The position numbers and the translations under genes are program-made. 64,000 nt of DNA from Brumimicrobium aurantiacum (lineage in GTDB: Bacteria; Bacteroidota; Bacteroidia; Flavobacteriales_D; Crocinitomicaceae): the NCBI RefSeq assembly GCF_003402975.1, contig NZ_QURB01000010.1, forward strand, positions 1 to 64,000. Direction: 5' to 3'. Shown here piece after piece: positions 42,635 to 51,469 of the stretch; the stretch's first letter is position 1; each line of letters begins with the position of its first letter. The notes beneath the pieces were generated by a model that saw only the letters and a list, made by a program, of their open reading frames with translations, made no database searches and was not told the DNA's origin.

Positions 42635-45160
42635 ATGAAGAAATTTTACATTTTTATGCTTACAGTGGTAATGCTTATTTTATCAAGTGCACTAAAAGCA
42701 CAAGATATTGTTATTACTGAAATAATGTATAATCCACCAGAATCTGGACAAGACTCTTTAGAGTTTATTGAACTTTACAATAATGATAATATAAGTGTTG
42801 ATCTCAACGGATGGTCATTTAGTCAAGGTGTGTCACACACCTTTGGAACTGTCACAATGAATCCAGGAGAATACCTCGTGGTTGCCGTTGACGCAGCAGC
42901 AATACAAAATGTATTCGGTTATTCAACTGCAATTGAATGGACCTCAGGAGGTCTATCTAATGGAGGTGAGGATATTATTCTTGTAGATGGTGGAGGCGCT
43001 ACTATTGATGTCGTTGATTTCGATGATGGTGGAGTGTGGCCTAGCGGATCATCTGCAGGTAACCCAGATGGAGGAGGTGCTTCCCTAGTTTTGTGTGATC
43101 CAAATTCTGACAATGATAATGGAATAAATTGGATTGCTTCAACATCTAGTACCAATGTTATTACTAATGGAAAAGAAGTTTTAGGAAGTCCTGGAGCTGC
43201 AGATAATGGTTGTTTATCACTATGTAACACTGTATCATCATTTACGGAGGTAGCATGTGCTAGCTATACTGTGCCAAGTGGTGATGAGGTTTATACAACA
43301 AGTGGAACATATATGGATACTATTCCAAACGCAGCAGGATGCGATTCTGTAATGACAATCGATTTGACAATAAACCCAGTGGCAGCAGGAACAGATGTTC
43401 AAGTAGCTTGTGGAAGTTACACATGGATTGATGGAATAACTTATACAGCATCAAATACAACAGCAACACATACAATTGTTGGAGGAGCTACAAATGGATG
43501 TGACTCTATTGTTACATTAGATTTGACAATAAACCCAGTGGCAGTAGGAACAGATGTTCAAGTAGCTTGTGGAAGTTACACATGGATTGATGGAATGACT
43601 TACACAGCATCAAATACAACAGCAACACATACAATTGTTGGCGGAGCTGCAAATGGATGTGACTCTATTGTTACATTAGATTTGACAATAAACCTAGTGG
43701 CAACAGGAACAGATGTTCAAGTGGCTTGCGGAAGTTTCACATGGATTGATGGAATGACTTACACAGCATCAAACACAACAGCAACACATACAATTGTTGG
43801 CGGAGCTGTAAATGGATGTGACTCTATTGTTACATTAGATTTGACAATAAACAATTCCGTTACAGGAACAGATGTTCAAGTAGCTTGTGGAAGTTACACA
43901 TGGATTGATGGAATAACTTACACAGCATCAAACACAACAGCAACACATACAATTGTTGGAGGAGCTGCAAATGGATGTGACTCTATTGTTATATTAGATT
44001 TGACAATAAACCTAGTGGCAACAGGAACAGATGTTCAAGTAGCTTGTGGAAGTTACACATGGATTGATGGAATAACTTACACAGCATCAAATACAACAGC
44101 AACACATACAATTGTTGGAGGAGCTGCAAATGGATGTGACTCTATTGTTACATTAGATTTGACAATAAACAATTTCGTTACTGGAACAGATGTTCAAGTA
44201 GCTTGCGGAAGTTTCACATGGATTGATGGAATGACTTACACAGCATCAAACACAACAGCAACACATACAATTGTTGGCGGAGCTGTAAATGGATGTGACT
44301 CTATTGTTACATTAGATTTGACAATAAACAATTCCGTTACAGGAACAGATGTTCAAGTAGCTTGTGGAAGTTACACATGGATTGATGGAATAACTTACAC
44401 AGCATCAAATACAACAGCAACACATACAATTGTTGGAGGAGCTGCAAATGGATGTGACTCTATTGTTACATTAGATTTGACAATAAACAATTTCGTTACT
44501 GGAACAGATGTTCAAGTTGCTTGCGGAAGTTTCACATGGATTGATGGAATGACTTACACAGCATCAAACACAACAGCAACACATACAATTGTTGGGGGAG
44601 CTGTAAATGGCTGTGACTCTATTGTTACATTAGATTTGACAATAAACCCAACAAATGAAGCTGGTGTAGATGTAGTTATATTTGTGTGTATGAATGAACC
44701 AATAGATCTTGATACATTAAGTGCATTAGGCAACGTAGGAAGCTGGTTAGATGAATCAAATAATTCGGTAATGGGAGTTGTTACATTCGCCGCAACAGGG
44801 TCTTACGACTATAAATATATTGTTGCAACATCAGGAAATTGTCCTGCGGATACTGCAATCTATACAATTGACGTAGATGGTACTTGTGATTATTTGAGTT
44901 TAGAAAAGGAGGCTAAGATTGAAGTCTCGGTTTACCCAAATCCAGTTTCAAGTGTCTTAACAATCACCAATTATTCAGGTGCAAAAACCTTGAAAATGGA
45001 GCTTGTAGATATGAATGGAAGAGTAGTACTAGTTGAAAATAATCTGTTTAATAGTACAGATAAAGAAACAATTTCAATGGAAAGTTTACAAGAAGGATTT
45101 TATACATTACGTATATACAATGGTAGCATCCAAAAATCATTTAAAGTTGTAAAGCAATAG
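42635..45160 (+). CDS. Secreted lamin-tail-domain protein with eight tandem repeats and T9SS sorting domain
   Basis: The 841-residue protein has a signal peptide (FYIFMLTVVMLILSSALKAQ) and a lamin tail domain (about residues 23-165: DIVITEIMYNPPESGQDSLE). One diverged repeat (about 193-246) is followed by eight near-identical 53-residue repeats (about 247-670), each containing DVQVACGSYTWIDGITYTA, then GCDSIVTLDLTIN. Each repeat has two Cys, which could form a disulfide. A T9SS type A domain ends it (EVSVYPNPVSSVLTITN, GFYTLRIYNGSIQKSFKVVK). It is probably a long surface stalk or adhesin. The strong terminator after it marks a single-gene unit. Confidence 0.88.
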   Translation: MKKFYIFMLTVVMLILSSALKAQDIVITEIMYNPPESGQDSLEFIELYNNDNISVDLNGWSFSQGVSHTFGTVTMNPGEYLVVAVDAAAIQNVFGYSTAIEWTSGGLSNGGEDIILVDGGGATIDVVDFDDGGVWPSGSSAGNPDGGGASLVLCDPNSDNDNGINWIASTSSTNVITNGKEVLGSPGAADNGCLSLCNTVSSFTEVACASYTVPSGDEVYTTSGTYMDTIPNAAGCDSVMTIDLTINPVAAGTDVQVACGSYTWIDGITYTASNTTATHTIVGGATNGCDSIVTLDLTINPVAVGTDVQVACGSYTWIDGMTYTASNTTATHTIVGGAANGCDSIVTLDLTINLVATGTDVQVACGSFTWIDGMTYTASNTTATHTIVGGAVNGCDSIVTLDLTINNSVTGTDVQVACGSYTWIDGITYTASNTTATHTIVGGAANGCDSIVILDLTINLVATGTDVQVACGSYTWIDGITYTASNTTATHTIVGGAANGCDSIVTLDLTINNFVTGTDVQVACGSFTWIDGMTYTASNTTATHTIVGGAVNGCDSIVTLDLTINNSVTGTDVQVACGSYTWIDGITYTASNTTATHTIVGGAANGCDSIVTLDLTINNFVTGTDVQVACGSFTWIDGMTYTASNTTATHTIVGGAVNGCDSIVTLDLTINPTNEAGVDVVIFVCMNEPIDLDTLSALGNVGSWLDESNNSVMGVVTFAATGSYDYKYIVATSGNCPADTAIYTIDVDGTCDYLSLEKEAKIEVSVYPNPVSSVLTITNYSGAKTLKMELVDMNGRVVLVENNLFNSTDKETISMESLQEGFYTLRIYNGSIQKSFKVVKQ
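43374..44645 (+). repeat. Eight-unit tandem repeat, 159 bases per unit
   Basis: ACAGATGTTCAAG recurs at 43391, 43550, 43709, 43868, 44027, 44186, 44345 and 44504, always 159 bases apart. Units differ at few positions (Tyr/Phe in GS[YF]TW, Ile/Met in G[IM]TY, and the leader NPVA, NLVA, NNSV or NNFV). Units 6, 7 and 8 alternate between two forms, giving a 318-base higher-order period. Confidence 0.95.
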
Positions 45161-45184
45161 AAGCAACTGATAAAAATAAGTTTT

Positions 45185-45220
45185 AAAAAAAGCGTTTTTC
45201 GAAAGAAAAACGCTTTTTTT
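45185..45220 (+). terminator. Intrinsic terminator after the tandem-repeat protein
   Basis: A 15-base perfect stem (45185-45199 with 45206-45220, loop of six) has an A run on the left and a T run on the right, so it can also stop the minus-strand pyruvate carboxylase transcript. Confidence 0.92.
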
Positions 45221-45328
45221 ATTTATGACATTGACACATGTTTTAGCAATATGGTTGAAGGCCTTAATTTGAACTTTTTTCCACATATTTATTAGAAAAG
45301 GCGTCGACATGTGAAGAGGGAAACCGAT

Positions 45329-48300
45329 TTATTCCATTTCCACTACCAAGTCATCAGCATGAACCATCACACCTTCTTTTAAGTGGATTTTCTTTATTTT
45401 CCCATCGGTATTGGCACAAATTGTTGTTCCCATTTTCATTGCTTCGATTACAAATAAGCCTTGATTTTTCTCAACAATATCTCCTTCTTTTACCATGATA
45501 GAAGCCAAAGAACCTTGTAAAGGTGCACCTACCTCATTCGGATTATCTTTGTCCGCTTTTTGGTGGTTTATTTTCTCTACAGCAATTGAGTTGTCTTTTA
45601 TATCTGTACTTCTTGTTTGACCATTTACCTTGAAGAATACAGTTTTTTCTCCGTCTTCATTGGCCTCCGTAACAGAAATTAACTCTATCAATAAAGTTTT
45701 TCCTTTATCTAGTTCCACAATGATTTCCTCTCCTTGTTGTAATCCATAGAAAAAGTTAAGGGATGGAATGTGCATCACCTTACCGAATTTAACATAGTGG
45801 TCATATAAATCCGTGAATACCTTAGGGTAAAGTTTGTATGATAAGAAATCTGTAATTTCCAATTCTCTATCTATTCCTTTATTAAATGTTTTCTTGAATT
45901 CTGCAAATTCTTTATCAAAATCAATAGGCTCTAAATGTGCATTTGGTCTATTGGTATAAGGTTTTTCATCACGAAGTACTATTTTTTGTACGTCTTTAGG
46001 AAAACCTCCTACAGGTTGACCTAAATCTCCTTTAAAGAAGTTTTTAACTGATTCAGGGAAAGAAAGGGATTCACCTTTTTCCATAAACTCCTCAATTGTA
46101 ATATTATTACTTACAAGATATTGGGCCATGTCTCCAACAACTTTCGAACTTGGAGTAACTTTAATGATATTACCAAACAAGTCATTTACCTTGGCGTACA
46201 TGTCTGTAATTTCTGTAAATCGATCTCTCAATCCTAAAGATTCTGCTTGAGGTATTAAGTTCGAATATTGACCTCCTGGAATTTCATGTTTGTATACTTC
46301 TCCTGTTCCAGATTTTAATCCTGACTCAAATGGAGAATAATGTTCACGAACATCAGACCAATAATTTGAATATTCATTCAGTTTCTGGAAGTCCATTTTA
46401 TTTTCTCTCTCTTGGAAACGCATGGTTTCAACCAATGAATTAAAGTTCGGCTGTGATATTAATCCACTTAATCCACCCAAGGCAACATCAACAACATCTA
46501 CACCAGCTTCAATTGCTTTTAAGTACGTAGCAGACTGAATAGACGAAGTGTCATGTGTATGTAAATGAATAGGAATTGAAATTTCAGATTTAAGTGCCGT
46601 AACCAATTCTTTTGCTGCATAAGGCTTAAGTAGTCCAGCCATATCTTTTATAGCTAAAATGTGAGCTCCTGCATTTTCAATTTCCTTGGCAAGGTTTAAA
46701 TAATATTTTAAAGTGTATTTATCTGCTTTTGGGTCCAAAATATCTCCAGTGTAACACATTGAACCTTCAGCTAAACCATTGGTGTGTTTTCGAACATGTT
46801 CAATTGTAGGACCAATTGATTTCATCCAGTTTTGTGAATCGAAAATACGGAAGATATCAATTCCGTTTTCCCATGATTCTTTTACAAAACGTTCAATTAA
46901 ATTATCAGGATACGCAGTATAACCTACACCGTTAGATCCTCTTAAAAGCATTTGAAGTAATATATTAGGCATAGCTTCCCTCAAAATACGTAATCTTTCC
47001 CAAGGATTTTCTTTCAAAAATCGCATACAAACATCAAACGTAGCTCCTCCCCATACTTCCATACTGAAAACTTCAGGATGATTCATTGCAAATCCTTTGG
47101 CTACTTTTTCTAAGTCATAAGTTCGCATACGCGTGGCCAATAAACTTTGATGTGCATCACGCATTGTAGTGTCCGTAAAATGAATTTTCTTTTCGTCACT
47201 CAACCATTTTGAAAATTTCTCAGGACCTAATTCCGTTAAGATGTCTTTTGTTCCTTTCGGGTAGGCTGCATGCTGATCAAACTTTGGAATTTGAGGTTTA
47301 ACATGTTTTTTATACGGATCGAATGATTTTATATCAGGATTTCCATTTACGACAATATCACCTAAGAAATTAAGCATTTTTTCTGCTCTGTTTCTTGGTT
47401 CTTGAATATTGAAAAGCTCAGGAGTATTTGCAATATAATTAACAGTCACTTTTCCTTCTCTAAATGTCGGATCTTGTAGAATGTTGTCGAGAAATGCCAT
47501 GTTTGTTTTTACTCCTCTAACTCTAAATTCAGCCAATGCTCGTCTCATTTTACGACATGCTCCATCTAATGTTCTGCTGTTGGCAGTTATTTTGGTCAAC
47601 ATGGAATCAAAAAATGGCGAAATGGTTACCCCTTGATAAACACTTCCAGAGTCTAATCGAATTCCAAATCCTCCACCGCTTCTGTAGGTAGTAATCGTTC
47701 CATAATCTGGTTTGAAATCATTCTGAGGGTCTTCAGTTGTAATTCTACATTGTACAGCAAATCCTTTTGTTGAAATAGTTTCTTGACTGAAAATTTTAAT
47801 TTGTTCGTCTGCTAATTTATAACCTCCTGCAATGAAAATTTGAGATTTCACAATGTCTATACCAGTCACAACTTCTGTCACCGTATGCTCAACTTGAATT
47901 CGTGGATTTACCTCAATAAAGTAAATGCTTTGGTCTTCATCTACTAAAAACTCAACTGTTCCTGCATTGCTATAATTTACAGCTTTCCCTATATCAAGGG
48001 CGTATTGGTATAGTTTTTCTTTGACTTCTTCTTTCAAGTCAACTGATGGAGCAATCTCAATTACTTTTTGATAACGGCGCTGTACAGAACAATCTCTTTC
48101 ATACATGTGTACCAGATTTCCATGTTGGTCTCCTAATATTTGGACCTCGATGTGTTTAGGATTCTGTACAAACTTTTCTACGAAAACAGTATCATCTCCA
48201 AAAGCTGCTTTAGCTTCTCTTTTCGATTCTGGATATGCTTGTTTTAGCTGTTCTTGGTTCTGAATTACGCGCATTCCTCGACCACCTCCTCCTGATGCTG

Positions 48301-48781
48301 CTTTCAACATTACAGGATATCCAATTCTTTCCGCTTCTTCAATGGCAATTTCGACAGTGGTCAAATCGTTTTGATTACTCTCAATAATTGGAACATTGTT
48401 GTCAATAGCAACGCGCTTAGCCATGACTTTATCACCTAATGATTTTAAAACAGAAACATCTGGTCCAATAAAAATAATTCCATTGTCCTTACATGCTTGG
48501 GCAAAATCAGCATTTTCTGATAAAAAACCATACCCCGGATGTATGGCATCAATGTTGTTTTCCTTGGCTACTTGAATGATTTTGTCAATATTCAAGTAGG
48601 GTTTGATTGGATCATCATCTTCACCTATCTGATAAGCTTCATCAGCTTTGTAACGGTGTAGTGAATAACGGTCTTCGAAGGTGTAAATACCTACAGTTCT
48701 TAATCCTATTTCCGTGCATGAACGGAAGATGCGGATTGCGATTTCACCTCTGTTAGCGACGAGAACTTTTTTAATTTTCAT
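45329..48781 (-). CDS. pyc: Pyruvate carboxylase
   Basis: The 1150-residue protein has the full three-part architecture. Biotin carboxylase (about residues 1-450) has KVLVANRGEIAIRIFRSC, the ATP-grasp loop AASGGGGRGMRVI and FIEVNPRIQVEHTVTE. The carboxyltransferase (about 530-830) has TTMRDAHQSLLATRMRTYD and HLHTHDTSSIQ. The biotinyl domain ends it with VIEAMKMGT, where Lys 1116 is the biotin attachment site. It makes oxaloacetate from pyruvate, bicarbonate and ATP to refill the TCA cycle. Length is normal for the single-chain type. It is divergent from the S8 protease gene. Confidence 0.98.
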   Translation of the reverse strand: MKIKKVLVANRGEIAIRIFRSCTEIGLRTVGIYTFEDRYSLHRYKADEAYQIGEDDDPIKPYLNIDKIIQVAKENNIDAIHPGYGFLSENADFAQACKDNGIIFIGPDVSVLKSLGDKVMAKRVAIDNNVPIIESNQNDLTTVEIAIEEAERIGYPVMLKAASGGGGRGMRVIQNQEQLKQAYPESKREAKAAFGDDTVFVEKFVQNPKHIEVQILGDQHGNLVHMYERDCSVQRRYQKVIEIAPSVDLKEEVKEKLYQYALDIGKAVNYSNAGTVEFLVDEDQSIYFIEVNPRIQVEHTVTEVVTGIDIVKSQIFIAGGYKLADEQIKIFSQETISTKGFAVQCRITTEDPQNDFKPDYGTITTYRSGGGFGIRLDSGSVYQGVTISPFFDSMLTKITANSRTLDGACRKMRRALAEFRVRGVKTNMAFLDNILQDPTFREGKVTVNYIANTPELFNIQEPRNRAEKMLNFLGDIVVNGNPDIKSFDPYKKHVKPQIPKFDQHAAYPKGTKDILTELGPEKFSKWLSDEKKIHFTDTTMRDAHQSLLATRMRTYDLEKVAKGFAMNHPEVFSMEVWGGATFDVCMRFLKENPWERLRILREAMPNILLQMLLRGSNGVGYTAYPDNLIERFVKESWENGIDIFRIFDSQNWMKSIGPTIEHVRKHTNGLAEGSMCYTGDILDPKADKYTLKYYLNLAKEIENAGAHILAIKDMAGLLKPYAAKELVTALKSEISIPIHLHTHDTSSIQSATYLKAIEAGVDVVDVALGGLSGLISQPNFNSLVETMRFQERENKMDFQKLNEYSNYWSDVREHYSPFESGLKSGTGEVYKHEIPGGQYSNLIPQAESLGLRDRFTEITDMYAKVNDLFGNIIKVTPSSKVVGDMAQYLVSNNITIEEFMEKGESLSFPESVKNFFKGDLGQPVGGFPKDVQKIVLRDEKPYTNRPNAHLEPIDFDKEFAEFKKTFNKGIDRELEITDFLSYKLYPKVFTDLYDHYVKFGKVMHIPSLNFFYGLQQGEEIIVELDKGKTLLIELISVTEANEDGEKTVFFKVNGQTRSTDIKDNSIAVEKINHQKADKDNPNEVGAPLQGSLASIMVKEGDIVEKNQGLFVIEAMKMGTTICANTDGKIKKIHLKEGVMVHADDLVVEME

Positions 48782-48921
48782 TTTAATTGTTTTATGTTTT
48801 GGGCAATCGTTTTAAGCTTAGTCCTAAATATCCTGATTTTCAGTCGAAATATTGTTGTTTTTCGCAACTTTTACTTTTTTTAAGATAAAATCAATCATAT
48901 TTGAGGTTTTAGAAAGTCTAA

Positions 48922-48950
48922 TTTGATTCGAGATTATTTTTTTACTTTCG
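48922..48950 (+). promoter_or_regulatory. Promoter of the S8 protease gene at 48997
   Basis: TTTG (48922-48925), a 17-base spacer and TACTTTCG (48943-48950, one mismatch to TAnnTTTG) match the Bacteroidota consensus, with the expected start site about 40 bases before the ATG. Confidence 0.5.
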
Positions 48951-48996
48951 TACAAGGTAATCACATTGTTTTCATTTATTTTAATCTTCAATTGTT

Positions 48997-50574
48997 ATGA
49001 ATCATCCAGGCATTTGTTCACTTTTTTGTCTACTTGTTTTTGGAGTGTTATCTGTGCAGGGACAATCTGATCACTGGCACCATTTAGATCCTGAAACCAA
49101 CGGTGTTTTAGGAGTGAGTAAGTATAGAGCTTATGAATTATTAAAAGACAAAACTCCAGACACTGTAATTGTAGCTGTGGTAGATAATGGAGTAGAATTA
49201 TCCCATGATGATTTACAAGGTGTGATTTGGGTAAATCCAAATGAAATTCCCGATAATGGAATCGATGATGATCAAAACGGTTATGTTGATGATATTCATG
49301 GTTGGAATTTTTTAGGAAACGAAAAAGGGGAAAACCTTAAAAATGAAACAACAGGACTAACTCGTCTTTATGCTCAACTTCATCAAAAATATAAGAATAC
49401 TGCTAAAGAAGAGCTCCCTAAGAATCAACATCAGGAATATGAATTGTATTTAAAGGTAAAGACAGATTACTTGTCAAAAGTCAAAGAAAGGGAACAAAGT
49501 ATAGTCAATTTAAAACAGCTTTTAATTGAGTTTAACTATGCAGATCAAACCATTAAAGAAAATCTTGGCAATGAAAAATACACCAGAACGGAGCTTGAGA
49601 AAAGTAAAATTAGAAATACTGATTTTACCGCTTCACGAAACTTTATGCTTTACATGTTTGATAATAATATTTCTAAATCGATGATAGAGAAGGAATTGAA
49701 AACCAATGTAAATGCCTTAAAAACAAGGTTAAATCCTGATTTTAAGAATAGGGAGAATATCGTAGGAGACAATCCAGATGATCTAGAAGATACTGATTAT
49801 GGTAACAATATGCTTGATGTTCGAGGTCCATATCACGGAACGGGTGTAGCAAGTATTATCGGCGCTTTGAATAATGATTTTGGTGTTGATGGTCTTGCTA
49901 AACATGTCAAATTAATGATTTTAAGGGTTGTTCCTAATGGAGACGAACGTGATAAGGACATTGCTTTGGCATTCAGATATGCAGTTCAGAATGGAGCAGA
50001 CATAATAAGTTGTAGCTTTGCCAAAAAGTATGCGCTACATCATGATTTTGTTCAGTTGGCAATTGAAGAAGCTGAAAAAGAAGGCGTGTTAATTGTCAAT
50101 GCATCAGGAAATTCTTCTGAAAATATAGATGAGGTTATAAGTTATCCCACAGGTTATAAACTAAATGGGGAAAAAGCCCAAAATTATATGGTTGTCGGAG
50201 CTTCTAGAGCACAGGATGACACAAATTTAGTAGCTTCTTTTTCTAATTATGGACGAGAAAATGTTGATGTCTTTGCCCCAGGATTTAACATCGCTACATG
50301 CGTTTTAAAGAACGGATATGGTATGTCAAGTGGTACAAGTGATGCTTCTCCAATTGTAGCGGGAATAGCAGCAGTTTTAAAATCCTATTATTCTCATTTA
50401 ACAGCCAGTCAATTGAAGGAAATCATCATTAGATCGGTGTATATTCCAAAAACAGAAAAGGTTGTTCAACCTGGAGGAGAAGTGTTGGTTGATTTTAATT
50501 CGTTGAGTGTATCGGGTGGAATTGCTAATTTGTATCGCGCTGTTCAATTGGTTGAGAAAGAGTATCTAAAATAG
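48997..50574 (+). CDS. Subtilisin-family (S8) serine protease with long helical insertion
   Basis: The 525-residue protein has a signal-like N-terminus (GICSLFCLLVFGVLSVQGQ). The catalytic triad is visible: D63 in VVDNGVELSHDD, H280 in GPYHGTGVASIIGA and S448 in SGTSDASP, with the oxyanion Asn in NASGNSS. Between Asp and His lies an unusually long charged insertion of about 170 residues (about 105-270) that is predicted to be largely helical. The fold without the insertion matches family S8. There is no C-terminal T9SS domain, so it may act in the periplasm. The 214-base gap to pyc holds a divergent promoter. Confidence 0.9.
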   Translation: MNHPGICSLFCLLVFGVLSVQGQSDHWHHLDPETNGVLGVSKYRAYELLKDKTPDTVIVAVVDNGVELSHDDLQGVIWVNPNEIPDNGIDDDQNGYVDDIHGWNFLGNEKGENLKNETTGLTRLYAQLHQKYKNTAKEELPKNQHQEYELYLKVKTDYLSKVKEREQSIVNLKQLLIEFNYADQTIKENLGNEKYTRTELEKSKIRNTDFTASRNFMLYMFDNNISKSMIEKELKTNVNALKTRLNPDFKNRENIVGDNPDDLEDTDYGNNMLDVRGPYHGTGVASIIGALNNDFGVDGLAKHVKLMILRVVPNGDERDKDIALAFRYAVQNGADIISCSFAKKYALHHDFVQLAIEEAEKEGVLIVNASGNSSENIDEVISYPTGYKLNGEKAQNYMVVGASRAQDDTNLVASFSNYGRENVDVFAPGFNIATCVLKNGYGMSSGTSDASPIVAGIAAVLKSYYSHLTASQLKEIIIRSVYIPKTEKVVQPGGEVLVDFNSLSVSGGIANLYRAVQLVEKEYLK

Positions 50575-50620
50575 GTTTGAGGGTTTTTGAATTGGAATTT
50601 TCTAAAAAATAATGTATCTT

Positions 50621-50667
50621 TTTCTCTATTTCTAGGTCTACTAAATGAACCATAAAATATAGAGAAA
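50621..50667 (+). promoter_or_regulatory. Leader inverted repeat reaching the start codon of the Cys-rich peptide
   Basis: TTTCTCTAT (50621-50629) and ATAGAGAAA (50659-50667) are perfect nine-base arms with a 29-base loop. The right arm includes the A of the ATG of the 37-residue peptide. If both arms are transcribed, the hairpin could mask the start codon or ribosome-binding region and so control translation. Confidence 0.5.
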
Positions 50668-50780
50668 TGAATAATTGTAAGTGTATCAATTGCGAATGTA
50701 AAAAATGTAATTGCGGAAATTGCCTCGAAAATCAATGTCCTTGTACTAAATGCGAGTGTTCTAAATGTGATTGCTGTTAA
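50667..50780 (+). CDS. Metallothionein-like 37-residue Cys-rich peptide
   Basis: The peptide has 14 cysteines in 37 residues, at positions 4, 6, 9, 11, 14, 16, 19, 24, 26, 29, 31, 34, 36 and 37. Six are CxC pairs (4-6, 9-11, 14-16, 24-26, 29-31, 34-36). The regular CxCxxCxC rhythm, with no aromatic residue and no His, is what a metallothionein looks like, and the two halves (4-19 and 24-37) could form two metal-thiolate clusters. It has no signal peptide, so it is cytoplasmic. I know of no bacterial family with this exact pattern. It is followed by a strong terminator and then by a SigZ-like sigma factor. It may bind zinc, copper or cadmium, which I infer from composition only. Confidence 0.75.
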   Translation: MNNCKCINCECKKCNCGNCLENQCPCTKCECSKCDCC

Positions 50781-50790
50781 ATATTAATAA

Positions 50791-50822
50791 GGAGGTCGAT
50801 TGATAAAATCGGCCTCTTTTTG
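50791..50822 (+). terminator. Intrinsic terminator between the Cys-rich peptide and the sigma factor
   Basis: A ten-base-pair stem (GAGGTCGATT 50792-50801 with AATCGGCCTC 50807-50816, one G-T wobble, five-base loop) precedes TTTTT. It ends the peptide transcript 12 bases before the sigma factor ATG, so the sigma factor depends on read-through or on a promoter inside the gap. Confidence 0.85.
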
Positions 50823-50832
50823 ATGAAGGATT

Positions 50833-51357
50833 ATGGAAACACAAAAGGTATGGATCGATTTAAATGAAGAGTTGTATTTTTTCATCTTGAAAAAGGTGAA
50901 GAACAAATCTATAGCAAACGACGTACTTCAAAATACTTTTTATAAAATACATAAAAGTATTGCTCAATTGAAGGATGAAAAGAAATTAAGAAGTTGGGCC
51001 TTTCAAATAGCGCGTAATGAAATAATCAATTTCTTTAACCAGGAAAAGGTTTACGAAATGAAGACCGATTGGAATAGAGTAGAAGATGAAGCTTTCTTTA
51101 CTGATGTATGCTGTTTCGATAAATTTATTGAAGAATTACCAAAGAAGTACCGGGATAGCATTGAATTGATTTATGTTAAAGGCAAGAAACAACAAGAGGC
51201 TGCGGATGAATTAGAGATTAGTTTAACCAATGTTAAAGCACGTGTCAGAAGAGCCAAAGAAATGCTCAAATCGAAACTCAATGAATGTTGTAAATACGAG
51301 TATGATGAGCAAGGAAACTTAACTGGTGAATCTAATTGTGCTGCGTGTAATCAATGA
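50833..51357 (+). CDS. SigZ-like ECF sigma factor with Cys-rich C-terminus
   Basis: The 174-residue protein has sigma region 2 (about residues 10-65: YFFILKKVKNKSIANDVLQNTFYKIHKSI) and region 4 (about 105-150: ELPKKYRDSIELIYVKGKKQQEAADELEISLTNVKARVRRAKEML). The C-terminus adds a tail with a CC pair, a D...G spacer and CAAC before the end. CC also occurs at about residue 95. Cysteines at such positions are rare in ECF factors and suggest direct sensing of metal or redox state. No anti-sigma gene is adjacent. The metallothionein-like gene just upstream supports a metal-response role, as inference. Confidence 0.85.
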   Translation: METQKVWIDLNEELYFFILKKVKNKSIANDVLQNTFYKIHKSIAQLKDEKKLRSWAFQIARNEIINFFNQEKVYEMKTDWNRVEDEAFFTDVCCFDKFIEELPKKYRDSIELIYVKGKKQQEAADELEISLTNVKARVRRAKEMLKSKLNECCKYEYDEQGNLTGESNCAACNQ

Positions 51358-51469
51358 TGGAGTAATTTAAAATACTTGGCATAAGCTATTATTTAATATA
51401 TTGTTCTCTGTTTTGGCGCTAATTATGATTGAAATTTTGCGCCTTATTATAGTATAAACACAAACTACA

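Noticed and set aside
43374-44645. Regular 159-base repeats as a possible CRISPR array
   Set aside because: The units are head-to-tail, have no variable spacers and lie in frame inside one coding region, so they are protein repeats.
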